Source: Capitella teleta (Eukaryota > Annelida > Polychaeta > Capitellidae). Taken from it: DNA of 64,000 nucleotides. This document shows positions 23,660-37,363 of this stretch, one piece after another; position 1 is the stretch's first letter; every line of letters begins with the position of its first letter. The stretch is from positions 66,064-130,063 of the forward strand of contig KB295744.1 of NCBI GenBank assembly GCA_000328365.1. The letters run 5' to 3'. The position numbers and the translations under genes were made by a program. The notes beneath the pieces are model-generated. The model saw nothing but the letters and a program-made list of their open reading frames with translations. It was not told where the DNA came from and ran no database searches.

Positions 23660-25540
23660 GACACATTCATCCGACCAATGTTCAATCAGTCATCCGCGTG
23701 TACCTTTTGCTGAATGAAAAAAACTGCTGTCCCAAAACACTTGAAAATAAATCGGCACGTGCATCAGTTATCATATCTTCTGCATTGTTGTAATAATAGA
23801 CATGCGTGTAAGTGCATTGCATTCAGTTTGAAATGGCTAAAAAAAGTATATTTGATGTTTTGATTCAATTAAGTACAACCGATACTTGAATTGTGTACAA
23901 TGTAGTATACAATATACATCATGAGAGTTCATGCTCGTAGCATAATTGAAGCGTAAAATCGAAAACGTGTTCGGTGTGCAATTGCATTTGTTTTCTTCTA
24001 TGTTAATGTCGTTGCTGCTTTTAGTTGCTTTTTTTTTTTTTTTGCGTGGATTTTATCCACGAGTACATGTATTTGTTTTGTGGACCCCCCCGCCCCCACC
24101 CCCACCCCCAAGTCAATTGTGCATGCTGACTGAATTTGACCCAAAGCTTGTCATGAGTTAAATGTATTATATGAGTTAAAACATGCTAAGTTATAAATTC
24201 ACATTTTCAGCAAAATATCATAAAGAGAAATCGGTATAATTAATCATCTACATTAGACAATTAGGATTGTTTAAATAGCTGATCATCGCGTTCAAAAAGT
24301 CAACAGAGCACGCTTTATTCTCGGAATGATAAACACAAGAAAGAGGATCGAAGGTTCTTGGAGATCATAACGGTCACATTATAGCTTGTAATACCTTGTG
24401 CTTGTTTTGTCATACTTCTGGTGTTACACAAAATATACATATAAATAAAAATATGCATGAAAAAAAAAGACGTAATTTGATGTGCTTCATAAAGATGTGC
24501 TTGCAGTAGATCCACAATAAAGGTTAAACAAGCTTTAGGTTAAACCAAGATATTCATGGAAAGTTGTGAGTACTTATGATGCACCCAATCACGGGCATTG
24601 CAACGCACGTGCCTCTGGCAGTGATACGGGTCAGAGTTCACAGTAATCAGAGATAATATACCGCGCGTGCATCCGATAATTGACAGTGCTTTAAGTTGAG
24701 GTGCATCGGGAATTAGATCACCTGATTAATTATAATTATGTAATGAGGTCAATGGATTTGGGCAAACCTCTCTTATCCCAATATTGTGATACTGATAAAT
24801 TTAGCTTAGACACACTGCACTATGCGTATTTTTTACATAGAACAAGTGTTTACAGATGCTTATTAGCCATCAATGATAGGAATCTGTTATAATTATTACA
24901 ATCGGTGTATATTGTGTGTGATAAATTCCGAATGCTAATTTATATCTTATACATTGTCACTTTGATTCAATTATTTTCAAGTGCTAAAAGCTTGTCCGTG
25001 CCATTATTAAAACAACATTATATGCTATTTTCAGCCCTACCAAGTACTTTTACATAGAAAGAAAGAACCCGGAATAAGGCATAGGCCTATCAGCCATCAG
25101 CCTACCCAACACCGAATATTAAAGAAATTAGAAATTGATTCACTTTTGAGTGACAAAACAAAGTCACAAAATGACAAATTAATAAAATTGTGTTACTCGG
25201 AGGTGAAATTGACAGGGTGCCAGAACAAAGGAACACGAAATCTACAAGTTGGCGATTCATAGTCATGCAGTCAAAGCTCAAACAATACTATCGATCTCGG
25301 ATAAAAGTGTTCAGAACGTCCATTGACAAAGAAAGTTTTTTGTTTCGTATCTAGGAGTTGTATTTGGCAGAGAGCATCAGCAAAAAAAGCCATGACCATA
25401 ACACTATAACACATTAAATAAAATATATATATAAATGCATGAGTAGAGTATAAAAATAATAGATAAGATAAAATTATACATAAAATTTGTAAATTAAAAA
25501 CGTTTGACATCTCTAAAAATAAAAAAAATTAAGTAATAAA
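23660..25540. other. Intergenic, no gene recognised
   Basis: Contains poly-T (about 24029-24043) and a C-rich run (24085-24110). Only short open frames without recognisable products occur. Upstream control elements of vitellogenin may lie here, but I could not identify any. Confidence 0.5.
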
Positions 25541-25544
25541 ATTA

Positions 25545-26360
25545 AAATAAAGTTGTTGTTTTTGTTTTGTTTTGTTTTTGTTTGTTTTTGTTTGTTTTTG
25601 TTTTTTTGTTTTTGTTCAAAGACTCAAGTGAGTTAACCGAACTAACATTAAAAGGAAGCTTATTCCATGGACGTGCTCCTGCATTCAAAAATGCGGTTTT
25701 ATGAGTGTACTGATCTAAAAGCGAATTGTTTGAATGTTGATGAGTAAATGGAGTTGATGGAATACTGTGCACTATAGAAATATTTGAATAATATAAGACG
25801 AAACACGTTCATTACAATTTTTCACATTAAAACCATTTGATTAAAAACACATCCCTGCTTGACGCTCATCAACTTTATATCCATTTTTTCAATAATTATG
25901 ATCATACAAAGATTAATTTAAAATTACTCGCATTGCTCTATTCTGCAGTACTTGGAGGCGATTGAATTTTGACTAGACGTTAAGCACCGAACTGTTGGGT
26001 AGGCCTAATAGTCAAAATGAGGTAAAACGAATGAGGTGTTGGTTGATTAAAACAGACCCGATGAAAGCTTTAAGACACCAATTGCGCTAGAGATTTGTTT
26101 GGCCGACTGAGTAACGCGATCATTGAAATTCATGCGCTGATCAAAAGTCACACCAATTATTATTACTGTTTATTTGTTTAAAAGATGCTCATTTTGGGCC
26201 AGAATTTTTATGGATATCGAGTTCAGCAGTAGGTTTTTCATACAACACTGTTAGGTTGAAGTATCGTTTGAGAAGGTAATTCACGGCCTGCGGAACCCAA
26301 CCCAGTCTTTTTCTGCCATAATGGCCATGCAGTATGAGAATACGAAAAGTAATTTCCATC
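25545..26360 (-). mobile_element. Decayed LINE (non-LTR retrotransposon), 3' part of the RT ORF plus A-rich tail
   Basis: Read on the minus strand, pieces of a reverse transcriptase C-terminus appear in order. They are GVTFDQRMNFNDRVTQSA (about 26148-26095), a stretch like SSAIGVLKAF, then LQVLQNRAMRVILN (about 25960-25920), and finally KTAFLNAGARPWNKLPFNVS followed by SVNSLESLNKN (about 25705-25625). These match the conserved tail of L2/CR1/Jockey-like ORF2 proteins. Several frame changes and stops separate the pieces, so the copy is dead. It ends in an (AAAAC)n-like tail at 25612-25545. The 5' side runs toward the N gap. Confidence 0.75.
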
Positions 26361-26405
26361 ATCCCGCTAGACGCCGATTCCGAATGCATTTTTTTTTTTT
26401 TTTTT

Positions 26406-26589
26406 NNNNNNNNNNNNNNNNNNNNNNNNNNNNNNNNNNNNNNNNNNNNNNNNNNNNNNNNNNNNNNNNNNNNNNNNNNNNNNNNNNNNNNNNNNNNNNN
26501 NNNNNNNNNNNNNNNNNNNNNNNNNNNNNNNNNNNNNNNNNNNNNNNNNNNNNNNNNNNNNNNNNNNNNNNNNNNNNNNNNNNNNNNNN
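26406..26589. other. Assembly gap (184 N)
   Basis: A run of N flanked on the left by a T homopolymer of about 15 nt and on the right by an ACACA start. A low-complexity tract probably caused the break. Gap size may be nominal. Confidence 0.99.
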
Positions 26590-26655
26590 ACACACAAAAA
26601 GGTCTCAAAACTAGTACGATGTTGCAAAATAGTTTGACGGCGGGCTTCAATTGTA

Positions 26656-26691
26656 TGCCATCTATGTAAACGTTGCCATCTATGTAAACGT
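26656..26691. repeat. 18-bp tandem duplication
   Basis: GCCATCTATGTAAACGTT occurs twice in direct succession, just right of the N gap. Confidence 0.85.
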
Positions 26692-27238
26692 TGGCTGTGT
26701 CGGCGCGTGGAAAAAAACTTTCCCGCTAAGGCCAAATAAGTCAGGAGATGGGCCCACACCTTATTGCATGACCACGTTAATTCTGATTGCCATGCCAAAT
26801 AGTGACATGCAGATCAGCAAGAATGGCACAAAACGGCGATTTCTTTCACCTTAGTCCTCTCATCAATTGTATGCGTGGAGATAAAGATAAACCTCAAAAC
26901 TTTTAGAATAATCTCAATCCTGGACGCTGGAATGTGAATTGTAATGTGTTATTACAAGTGAACTCTTCAGAGTGCGGAAGTTACGGATATGGAGTGTATC
27001 ATGAATTATTCAAAGTGTATCGGTTTATTGTTGAACATGTCAATTGAAGTTAAAACAACCCTGCAATTCAAGCTTGATTCTTAAAAAGAGAAGAACAAGA
27101 AAGTCGATGTCTATAAAAGCAGCCATCTAGGTGTTAAGGATGATGCACATCGGTAGCTTATATTCCATACCCATGAATTAGAAGCTCTACGACCTAAATG
27201 CTAAGTGAGATATTATGTGATGTGCAGATAACGAGAAA

Positions 27239-27300
27239 TCTCATCTTATCTGGTAGGATTGCATCGGTATCTCATCTTATCTGGTAGGATGGCATCGGTA
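27239..27300. repeat. 31-bp tandem duplication
   Basis: Two adjacent 31-bp units beginning TCTCATCTTATCTGGTAGGA differ at one position (ATTGC versus ATGGC). The near identity points to a recent duplication. Confidence 0.9.
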
Positions 27301-30300
27301 TCAGCAACCTGCCATGTGCATGGCAACATTCTTGATTTAGTCTCTTCTTCATCGACTTCAAAGCAGAAGACGTTCTTCTCACACATTTCTTTTCTCGGGT
27401 TACTACAACTCGAGCCCATAAGAGAAGCACATACAATATATCCATCAATTACCAGAATTAATGGATTACCCAGGTAGATGAATAAAAACACGGGTGGCGT
27501 TACGCCGAAGAGTCATTCCCGATGCTCTGTAACGATCGCGTGAAGATTGAAGGAGCATTTGATGAAGGTTCTACCCGAGTGGAAAAGACAATAATGGCGG
27601 GCAAATCTGCTTCCGGTTACCCATCTGGTTCGACTGTTTCTCCCAGACCTCTTTTCCCGCAGCTCCGATATCCCTGTGGCTCTTGATTTATGGGATCGCA
27701 TTAGGATCGGGGATTCCTAGCATCGTCGGCATGATCCCAAGTGCCTGCCTGAGACGCGGTAATGGGCTCGTCTACGTCCAATGGTCTCCTTGGGATTCTT
27801 GTTTATTGCCCGATACCTGTTCTTTCGATAACAGGTTGCTCTGTGCTCGTGATTTCGCGCAACAGGAACTTTGTAAAATAGTAACAGGTTACAGACATTT
27901 TAGCCCATTTGCTCAGTTACAGAGCATGTATACAAATTATATGTAATCATCACACAGTACGAGAGAGACACACTATCAGGGTTATATTTCTTGTTTGAAT
28001 GATTTCAAAAGTTTGTACATCGCACCAACCGTTCACTCAGTCGCCATACTTGAAATGAATGCAATCAAGAAGAATTTATTGCACGGATTCATTAACCTCA
28101 GCGAGACCTGTCTATTGTACAAGTCGGTCTGCTTAGATTGGAATTTCATCCAGTTCTGCGATTTCCCGCATTTTTCTTGGATTACCATGCACAGGATAAT
28201 CACATGCGATGGTCGCCTCAGTTTACAACATGGGATCGTATGAACCTCATTTTTGAAATTACCAACGTATCACATTGCAACTTTTCTCATATAATTTCGA
28301 CGCGGCAAATAAGTTCAAATGACATTGCGAGCTTCAATTGGTTGATTAATTTACCTGAACTTGATTTTGGACGTTATTCTGAAAAGTGTCTCACGCAGTT
28401 TACAGTGTGCATGGACCTAATATTCTGCTATTTCTTGCAATGGGCTTTTTGCGACTAGCCGCTGATGACATTATTGTCACATGAGAGCTTAATCTGTATC
28501 TACTATATAACAAGTGGGTTTAAAATTTTCGTCTATAGTGTCTATATTCTTCAGTTCATTCACCTGGGACGTTCTTCCATCTCTCGAGGGCAAAGTATGT
28601 GCATTATGACTACCCCTTAATATTATAGACATATATCTATACGTGTACAAGACGAGCCCCATTGTGAAACACCCAGTTGGCCGCTCCGACTGGTGGTGTG
28701 GCCGTCGTCTGCTCGTCAGACAGAGAGACGAGCCCCGCTTGGCAGCGCAGTGCTTCGTGCAGTCTGAGAACTGTCGTCACTGTAACAAGCCAAATGTGTC
28801 TATGACCCACCTATGCAACCCTGGCTGCTCTGCACCACCTCCATTCAAACATTGTACTCGAATGTCACAAACAATGTAGTCGGTGCACGGATTGCTTGCA
28901 TTGGCCCTCAAGCGTCTCATTCCCCCAGCTTAACTCTACAATTTGATACATGAGACGCGTCCTCACTTCACTCGAACATTCTCGATTTCTGAATATGATG
29001 AGGAAAACAAAGGTAACAAGAGGTAAACGATGCGGACACAAAGTCATCAATTAAGCTAATTGCAACTCAGACGACTGGATGAGAGAAGACCGAACGCGTG
29101 GAAAGTGAACCGGTGCAGGATTGATCGAATTCCCTATAAGGTTGTTGAGGTACACGTGCCTCTGTCTATAGGTGACGTGTGCAGACAATTATCCCAGTTC
29201 ACTGTAAATTGACAATGATATTTAGATAACGGAGAACCAAATTAGTCACTAAGTTACCAATATACGAGGGGATCAGGATGTCAGTGCTATCTTCATTAGA
29301 GCGGATCCTTGGTTGTTTTGAAATAAGAGCGAATTATCGATAATACGAGTACATCTCGAGAGACAAATACGTTTTACCAACACATTTTAACTCAAAAAAA
29401 AAAAGATCAAATTTGAGAGGTTCTCTCGTTTCGTTTTCGTGGTCGATTCGGGATGGGGGATGATAAGTCGAATGCTCATGAATCCAAATTCGCTATACGT
29501 GCAAGGAATTTATAAACATAATTTCCTAACCCTAACTACATCACTTGTGAGCATTCAGGGGTGTGAACCGATCCCACCCTATCTCTACCTCAAACCGTGA
29601 CTTTAGTCCTTATAACCCTTGTGAATTGGGACTTAAAGATTTCGATTTCGGGTGGTGGTGATGTCATCGAATCTCATGTTGTTAACAATGGAATCCGCGA
29701 CCGAGGAATTCTCTCTTCAGTTTTGATAGAATAAAGCTCGCATGTCTTGTTTCTATAGCTCTTCTGGCTTGTATAAGATAATGCATGAAATGGTATTTTA
29801 GTGGTGTTGACTTATACATGTATATATATGTATATATATATATTGTAATAACGATAATCTGAAAGATTGTGTTAAACTTGGTTTCCCTTCAATCATGAAA
29901 GTCAATAGAGCTAAAACACTTTCGAAATGAACAGAGATCCCCTTAAAAATTCAGAGGCCTATATGGCAATGGTTTGCAAAAATAACAATTGCAAGTAAAG
30001 TGTGCCGATCGAGCTTAATTATTGCTATTAATAGGCGGATTACTATTTCAAGGCGTAGACATACTCGAATCTATACTTAATGTGGCTTCAAAATAGTTTC
30101 AGCTAAAAGATCACAAATAAAGACAAGCAAATGGTGTTGTCAAAAGACACGCACACATACATGTAATATGTTAAAAGAGAAAATTGAATGTCTGTCCATT
30201 TAATTTGTTTCATGAATGCATTTCATGATCTATTCATACATTCTGTATGCATATTGCATCGGCATGTTTGTGTGCCTTGAGTTGACTTATAATTATAACG

Positions 30301-31339
30301 GAATCTCAAAACGATCGAATTACGTTTACATGATTTAAATAGAGCAACTATGGACAGAGGTTCAAAATATTGCCGTAAAATCAGGGGAATGTACCGAGTA
30401 TGAGCTTTGTTCTTCACGTAAGAAGCCTGCCTTGTCTCTGTCGGTGTATGGATGCGCATTCCTTGTGGAAACCATCCGGTTTCGAGATATTCGTATTTCG
30501 AGATTGCTTTCTCTTTTGCGGAGCTTCTCGGGGCAGATATTATTTCGTCGGTAATCTGCCCCACTGCAGCACATGCTGTGAAGATGGCTGCGTCCTCAAC
30601 CAGTCCTAGCTCTTTCTTGCTGTTATTCTAGGACACCCAGAACTGGTCCATGAACGGTGGACCTGCTTTGTTCATGATGCACCTCAGTCTTGATGTTAAC
30701 ATGCTGATTTGGCAGCTTGTGCATGACACTTTAGTCAAGTGTACAAAGAACTCTGCGTGAACTCTTTGGAAAAAAAAACCCGACCCACGAATGCATGTAG
30801 TAAGAATGCTGCAAATTAAAAATAAAAATAAAATATATCAGTGCTTTTGTACAGGGCATTAGTAGAGGTATCACTCAAGCCGATTTCATCAGATTTCAAA
30901 TGCCATCTTGCCTCCATTAATTGGTAGTACATCTATACCTACAATTCCACGTATATCAAGGAAAAGGCTTCATGTGTTACAGTTCAGACTTTTTGAAGTT
31001 TTTGCAGCCCAAAACAGATATCAATGTCATTATTCGACATTTATAGATTAGTGTACGGCAAGTGTAATTTATCTACACCTAGGTAAGGAGTCATAATATA
31101 ATGTTGTGTGCATTGCATACTTATTTACCATACACACGGCACACACGTATGCTGATATGGAATTTAGTTCGACTTCATGTTGGCCAATGGTCACCCGTGA
31201 TTCCTGATCATTTCATGCACAGTGTGATGTGCATAACGCATGTATGTTCACTGAAGCAAATCGAAGCGGAACCTCCCGATTGCCGACTGTCAGTGCATGC
31301 ATTCTCCACACCTGGCAAATGAGGTGTGACGTTTTGTCT

Positions 31340-31742
31340 GCTAATTGGCGTCGTATAGCGTTGACTTTGACGCCCTCAAGTGGCGCACTCGGCTCCAGCA
31401 CTGATCCGTTCACAGTAAAGCGGTGTGCTTCGGTGTCGTCTGCCCCTCCATTCAGGTGCCATCGGTTAATGCATCGCCGCTTTTGCCCCTCGACGCTCGG
31501 CAGCAAGACATCCGATCCGAGCGATCAGGTTGTCGAGCGAAGCAGTGTCGACTTTCGCATCGATAGAGTGGCTCTATTCAAAGGCCTCTTTTGCCGCCGC
31601 AGCTCAGAGGAAAGCAGAGAGCGCGGGAAAACACCCATCGCTGCTGTCTGCTACTGTCGGCTGCTTTTATTGTTGCAACTGTGACTGTGGTGATGGCTTC
31701 GTTATTTACAAGTGTCGTCGTTTGCTGAAGTCGCCTGCATCC
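31340..31742 (+). promoter_or_regulatory. GC-rich 5' region of SOBP
   Basis: The 400 bp before the SOBP ATG are GC- and CpG-rich compared with the flanks. They contain a CCAAT element in reverse (GCTAATTGGC at about 31340) but no TATA box. The reading frame is also open upstream of the ATG from 31530. I treat this as 5' UTR and promoter of a housekeeping or developmental type; the exact start site cannot be read. Confidence 0.4.
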
Positions 31743-34700
31743 ATGGAAGTAGATGCCAGACCAAGCGCAGCGAAACCGAAAACTTTAAACCTGGATTCAG
31801 AGCTCACACTCGCTCGACTAGAACGCGGATCTGCGGAAAAAGTTCCGACTGAAAGGAGATGCCCTCCACTCAGACCAAAGGAAAGGACGAAGGAGACCAA
31901 GGACGTCAGGAAGGACGACATCAAGGTAAGATATCATTGGAGTTTCATTCCTACTAAATCCCTCGTAAGGTGCAATAATGCCCCCAGCGCATGCAAGCAC
32001 TTGTAAGGCTGAGTGCTGTTTACCTCTCGTAAGATATCAATGAGGAATGACAGAGTTAGCTCAACATCCGCCGATTTAACGCTATTGGCTCAAAGAATGT
32101 GCTCACTGTTCCAGTAAATGGCATCGACGCCAGAGGGAAGTACGCGGCTGGCATACCATCTGCCATAACTAATGAAGGGCCTAGCAACGCACACAAAAAC
32201 TGATGCGATTCGACATTTGTGCCGAGTGTTATGCGGTACACCTGAGCCAGGGTCGGTTTACTGCTTATACCGCATCTGCAGTTAATACTTTCAGCTATAA
32301 ATATTTCCTAGTGAAACATGAACATTTTGGTAAAAATGGGTATTCTAAACTGCTCATTATGAAACGCACGTTTGTTTCGGAACAGTGTTTATACTCATTG
32401 GGAAAGCTCTTTTGCCGCTACAGTATCGATGAGTCGAGGGAAGAAAATATCTCCATTCTAATTGTCTTTAAGTAATGTGTCCCGTGAGTCAGAGTCACTG
32501 ATGCTATGTTTTTCGTACGTTGCTATGGTTACAAACTGATGATCGTGCAATTATGAAACCCGGAAATTGGTTCAACAAAAGTAGACTAATTTTATGGTTT
32601 TATTTCATGCAAATATAATTTTACCTTTGAACTGTGGATTATACAATCATATACTTAGTAGCAATATCCAAAAAAAATACTAAGTATAGACTTGTATATT
32701 AATCTGTATGCAATTAGCATGGACTCGCGTTTTACTCAGTTCTAAATGACTTTATGCATTTTAATACTATGTCCACCTATACAAAACTGTTCATTGGACG
32801 AAATGGACAATTTCTTCTCTGTAATATCCACGCACACAAAACACAAGAGGAAAAAATGGAGAGAGGGAGAAAAGGTAAATAATTGCATAATTACAACGGA
32901 TAAAGACCGCATTTCCCACAAAACTGGGTGTACGTTTTGCAATTCACCGTGCCACACCTGCGAGCCGCTGAGGCAACGAACTATTTTATGAGCCGCTTCG
33001 ATCGTCGTAAGTCTGGGATGGATATTGTGGACATGCCTCACTTTGATGATTACCGAATAGCCAGACTATAATTCAAAGATAATAGTCAAAATAGCAGTGT
33101 GTTGGAATCTCAAGCACCCGCCGCAAAAAGAGGAGAATTTGTATCTGCATAAACGCCCCAGTAGCCTCGGGCGCCCAAGCACGCAACTCTGGTCTCCTGA
33201 TAGCCCCTTCCTCCAAATGATTTGTAACCGGGCACTGCTCGAACTGACCCCCAAACTGAACAAAATGCACCAGGGGAGAACAGGGGGTGTGTAATTCCAT
33301 AGTTAGGCAGTGTAATGTGGGGCCGTATAATCAAATTGCTGCCTAATAAATGTCATTCTATACTACCGTTTTTCTTCCACATTATCCTCCATGGCAAATA
33401 GTCCATGTATGAATTGAGCGGCAAAACCCTTTCCCTTGGCGTTCTAAGATTTCTGTTTGAATGTGTATGAGATTTCCATATTTTTTTCTATCTTTACCGT
33501 GTAATTATTTTTTGTTGTTTCGATGTTTGTCTTGGTTGTAACAAGATCTGCATGCTTGTTAACGTCGCCTCATTTCGGCTCCGATGGAAATTCGAAGTCA
33601 TTTCCTCTAGAAGAGACTATGGACAATAATGTACTCAGCTTCCCTTTCGTCGCATCTCTTTCGTCCGCCCGAGATCGACTCAAATTAAGCGATCGTATTC
33701 CCAGTCATTTCCTTTTTCTTCGCCAAATTTGACTCTTTCAAGATCGACAAACAACCGTATCACCGACCGGATTAATCCGCAGCATCAAAAGAGTTCTGAG
33801 CAGCGTAGGAATATTGGGTGTCTTGGCCAAATTACTCTCATCTCATCCGATTTGGGTGTTTTGCTTCATACGCACGTAAAATGAGATCCCCTATAAAAGG
33901 GCTACTGCTGCATTATTCATGAAGCACACGTATAATGTATGGTGACCAAATGGCGCTTGTGAGCTCATCTTTTTGTTGGGAAAAGATTCGAGTTTCGAGT
34001 CTCGGGTGTACCGGATCATGTTGTCGGCTGCTTTTTTTCGCGGGCTTTTGTGTGATGGGTTCGGTGGCGCTCGGTGCTGCTGCCTTCATTGACAACCTCG
34101 GTTTGTGTGTCTCATTTTTCTTATGCTATACTGATGTCTCAAGCCCTGTATCAAATTATGTTCCACGTGTTCTTTCATTTTCACCCGAAGCAAGTTTTCC
34201 AAACGAAGCTCAGTGGTATAGGTGTCATTCTAGAAATGCCAATCGATGTCGTCAAACTCAGACTGCAATTTGCTTTGTCTCTCTTCAATTACGATAATTT
34301 GCTCACGATAACGTCATTTGGCTCTGCTTCACAGACACTTAACACGGAAACTTGGTGTTATATTTGCCAAATAATATAAAGTTAGAAATGTATACTAGTA
34401 TACAATTACACAGGACACAATTTGTACACCGTATACACGTCTGGTCAGCGCATGCAATTGCTGTATGCTGCAGGTCACGTCTGCATTCGGAAGTTCTGGA
34501 GCTACCGCGAGTTTTGTGAGTTGATTCAGGCAGGATTAAGTTCGGTAACTTCGTAATATTTTTATGTTGTGCCCATTTTAAAGTAGGACGATGGCTGTAG
34601 CTCTAATTCACAGTACATTCATTACGTTATGACATCACCCTATTTGGCATCTCTCCTTTTCATTGATACTAACTTACTAAGAATGGTATTCTAATTGTAT

Positions 34701-37332
34701 GGCACTATTCACTATCCAAAAGGAACACAAAAATCCAACACAAACCAGCAAACAATGTAACAAACATATACAAACTACTAAAGTACCCTACGGCCTGTAG
34801 TAAATGGCCTCACCATCACTTACACTTACATTGTGCACAGTATATGTACATGTATATATATATACACGGATAGCATGGCGTTTAATGTAGAAACAGTAGC
34901 AGACCCTGCACCATAACCATGGGATTAAGGTGACATGTATGTCAATAAAATAATGAATGCACACATGTGTCGTGGTGGGTGGGGCCGTTAAAGTCTGTTG
35001 TCACGCATCCCACACGGACACACATGTATATCGAAATAGAGGTGAGCATTGTAGTATCGCCATCACTAAGAGACCTTTGATATTTCATAAGATAAAAAAC
35101 TCACATCGGGTTAAGGTAATTCTTTGGTTACATAACTTAGCAAATGTCGACACTCTTCGCCTGTATTCTGTTATTTTTTGTATTTTTTTTTTTTACAAGA
35201 AAATTTTGATTGTCTTGAAATGTTTGTTTTCGCCGCGTGTTGTAAATAGGCGCTTGATCTCCGAAGTGAGCATGCTCCCGAATGGTAGATCCACTCCAAC
35301 ATACATACGTGTATACGACGTCAGCAAAATTATATAATCGGCTAACGACGCACACGGAATTTGGTATAGCCAGTGATTGGAATAGAGAGGTATTATCGCG
35401 GATGGGATTAATCACCAGTATACATATAACAGAAAAATTATGGCTGAGTTAAGTCTGATTCGATTACAAGGCAATATGCGCAGTCGGTTTGGAGACAAAA
35501 GCAGATCGAATTTCATATTTTTGCCATCGGCATTTGCACCGTAATGGAAGAAAGATCGGGTGACTTCGCTCATGAATAAGAACTGATCGTTACCTTATAC
35601 CCCTAGCGCACCCCTCCCCTATTAACATGCTTAATACCTACCTAGGGTATCACCAGATCCGTAAATGGGCTGGCAGTTGATAACGCAAGAAACCTTGTGC
35701 ATTGTTAGGTATTGTTTTACATGTAGGGATATGCACACAGGTGATATGATACCACGTTGCACCTGCCGCGCGATGAGGCGTCATCGATGAAATGCATACG
35801 CATAAAAATGCGTATCTTAAATGTTTCCAGATCACACATTAAGATCCCCTTGCACACCTGGTTAGCCATTACCTGCATGTCCTTCAGGGTTGTTTTATCA
35901 ATGCAGGATTACGCCGAAACGACGATGAACGAGCTCCTCGGTTGGTACGGATACGGCAAGGCTGTCGGCAGCAAAGACACTGATCAACTAGACCTAAAAC
36001 GATTCGCTTCAACCGAATCGAATGCTGAAGAACGCCACTCCAACAAAACACCACCAGAATCACATCAACGAGAGAAGGCATCCTCGCCAGGTAAGTGCAC
36101 GCGTGAAGTTTAGTCTCAGTGGCAGTCAAAATTGAAAATAATAATATTTACAATTTTAAAGTCGAAATGAAGGAGGAAAGTCGTGACGAACAATTACCAG
36201 CCGCAACCCCCGATTCATGCAACTGCTGTCCAACCGATGAATCTGCAAGAGGAAGAGCAGACGATGACCTCGATGACATGGATGATGATGACGAGCTCCT
36301 ACGTGAAGGTTTGTGTTACGTCTTCTCTTCTTTTTTTGTGTGTGTGTGTGTGTGCGTATAATATGACGGGTACGATGCCTACAGCCACCCATCAGCGTAT
36401 ATAGTCATCCAAACTGGGGTACACAGTTTCGGATGTTTTGAATATTCAGAAACGCAACCCGACCCGACGCTCGCCCCAGGGCGGAGATCTCAATTTCGTC
36501 TGCCTACCCGAATGATTCTGTGTATAGTAGCAATCGAATCGCCCATTCACGAACTTCATATCTTTCACCGTATATCAAGCGTATCACCTGGGGTTTTTTT
36601 TTCTGGCGCTTCTGCTGGGCTAGCAGGTAACTCGATCAGGGTTGACAAACAGGATCCCGTTGGCTTGCCGAGAGGGCCAACGATTTCGGCCCTCAATCAC
36701 TGTGGCAGCGTGCACCGACCGAACAGAACGCCGGGTCACTTTCGATTGACGTCTGGGTGAATAGACCTGCGTCGCGTTACCTCTGGCCATGATGATTTGT
36801 CATGATAGCTGAAATCCGGCCCCGTAACTGATACGGCTCTGTCAATACACATGCTTGTTACTAGACGAGCAACGAGCAGCTTTCGATTGCAAGCCGCGTC
36901 GGTTTCCACCTTTATTTGTGCACTTCCATCGCAAAGGAGATCCGCGTATTAGTCTTGTGGTGTTAGATCCGGATCAAATGGGACGAGGGTGAATGTGGAT
37001 GCTTCTATAGCATGTATGTCACTTTGTGCATTGGTGTTTCACTTTCAAGAGTAGAAATTCTCGGCACATACCGTATCCTGATAGTCGAAATAATGTTAAA
37101 ACAATTATGTCTTTGCCCTTACTCATATAATTGACACTAATTACTTTTCGCAATAATATAAATTGTATGGCTCGGAAGCATTGATATTCCTGCACGCAAG
37201 TCGATAACGGCATTATTGCCTTAATTGTTGTATCTGGCACTGTTTCCGGGAAATCAGGAGACATGTAGCGTCATGAATAACTTCCAGAATAGAAGTACAT
37301 GTAATCATTTCCTTTCATTTATTTCATTTATT

Positions 37333-37363
<31 letters not shown>

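Larger units (their letters stand above)
26590..31340. other. Intergenic region upstream of SOBP, no gene recognised
   Basis: Short open frames without convincing similarity. A Cys/His-containing frame at 28643-28879 (CRHCNKPNVSMTHLCNPGC) and a moderately GC-rich block at 27510-27860 stand out slightly, but neither has splice signals or family motifs that I can support. Two short tandem duplications lie at 26656-26691 and 27239-27300. Confidence 0.5.

Noticed and set aside
28643-28879. A frame with paired Cys residues (CRHCNKPN, LCNPGC) that could be a zinc-binding exon
   Set aside because: No splice signals of good quality and no recognisable domain; spacing of the Cys/His residues fits no finger that I know.
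31340-31400. CTCF-like site (CGCCCTCAAGTGGCGC) upstream of SOBP
   Set aside because: The resemblance is partial, and whether this organism has a CTCF with that preference is unknown.
33935-34297. A 120-residue open frame in SOBP intron 1, with a hydrophobic start like a membrane protein
   Set aside because: No similarity that I can name, no start context or splice support, and a second overlapping frame of similar length on the same strand.
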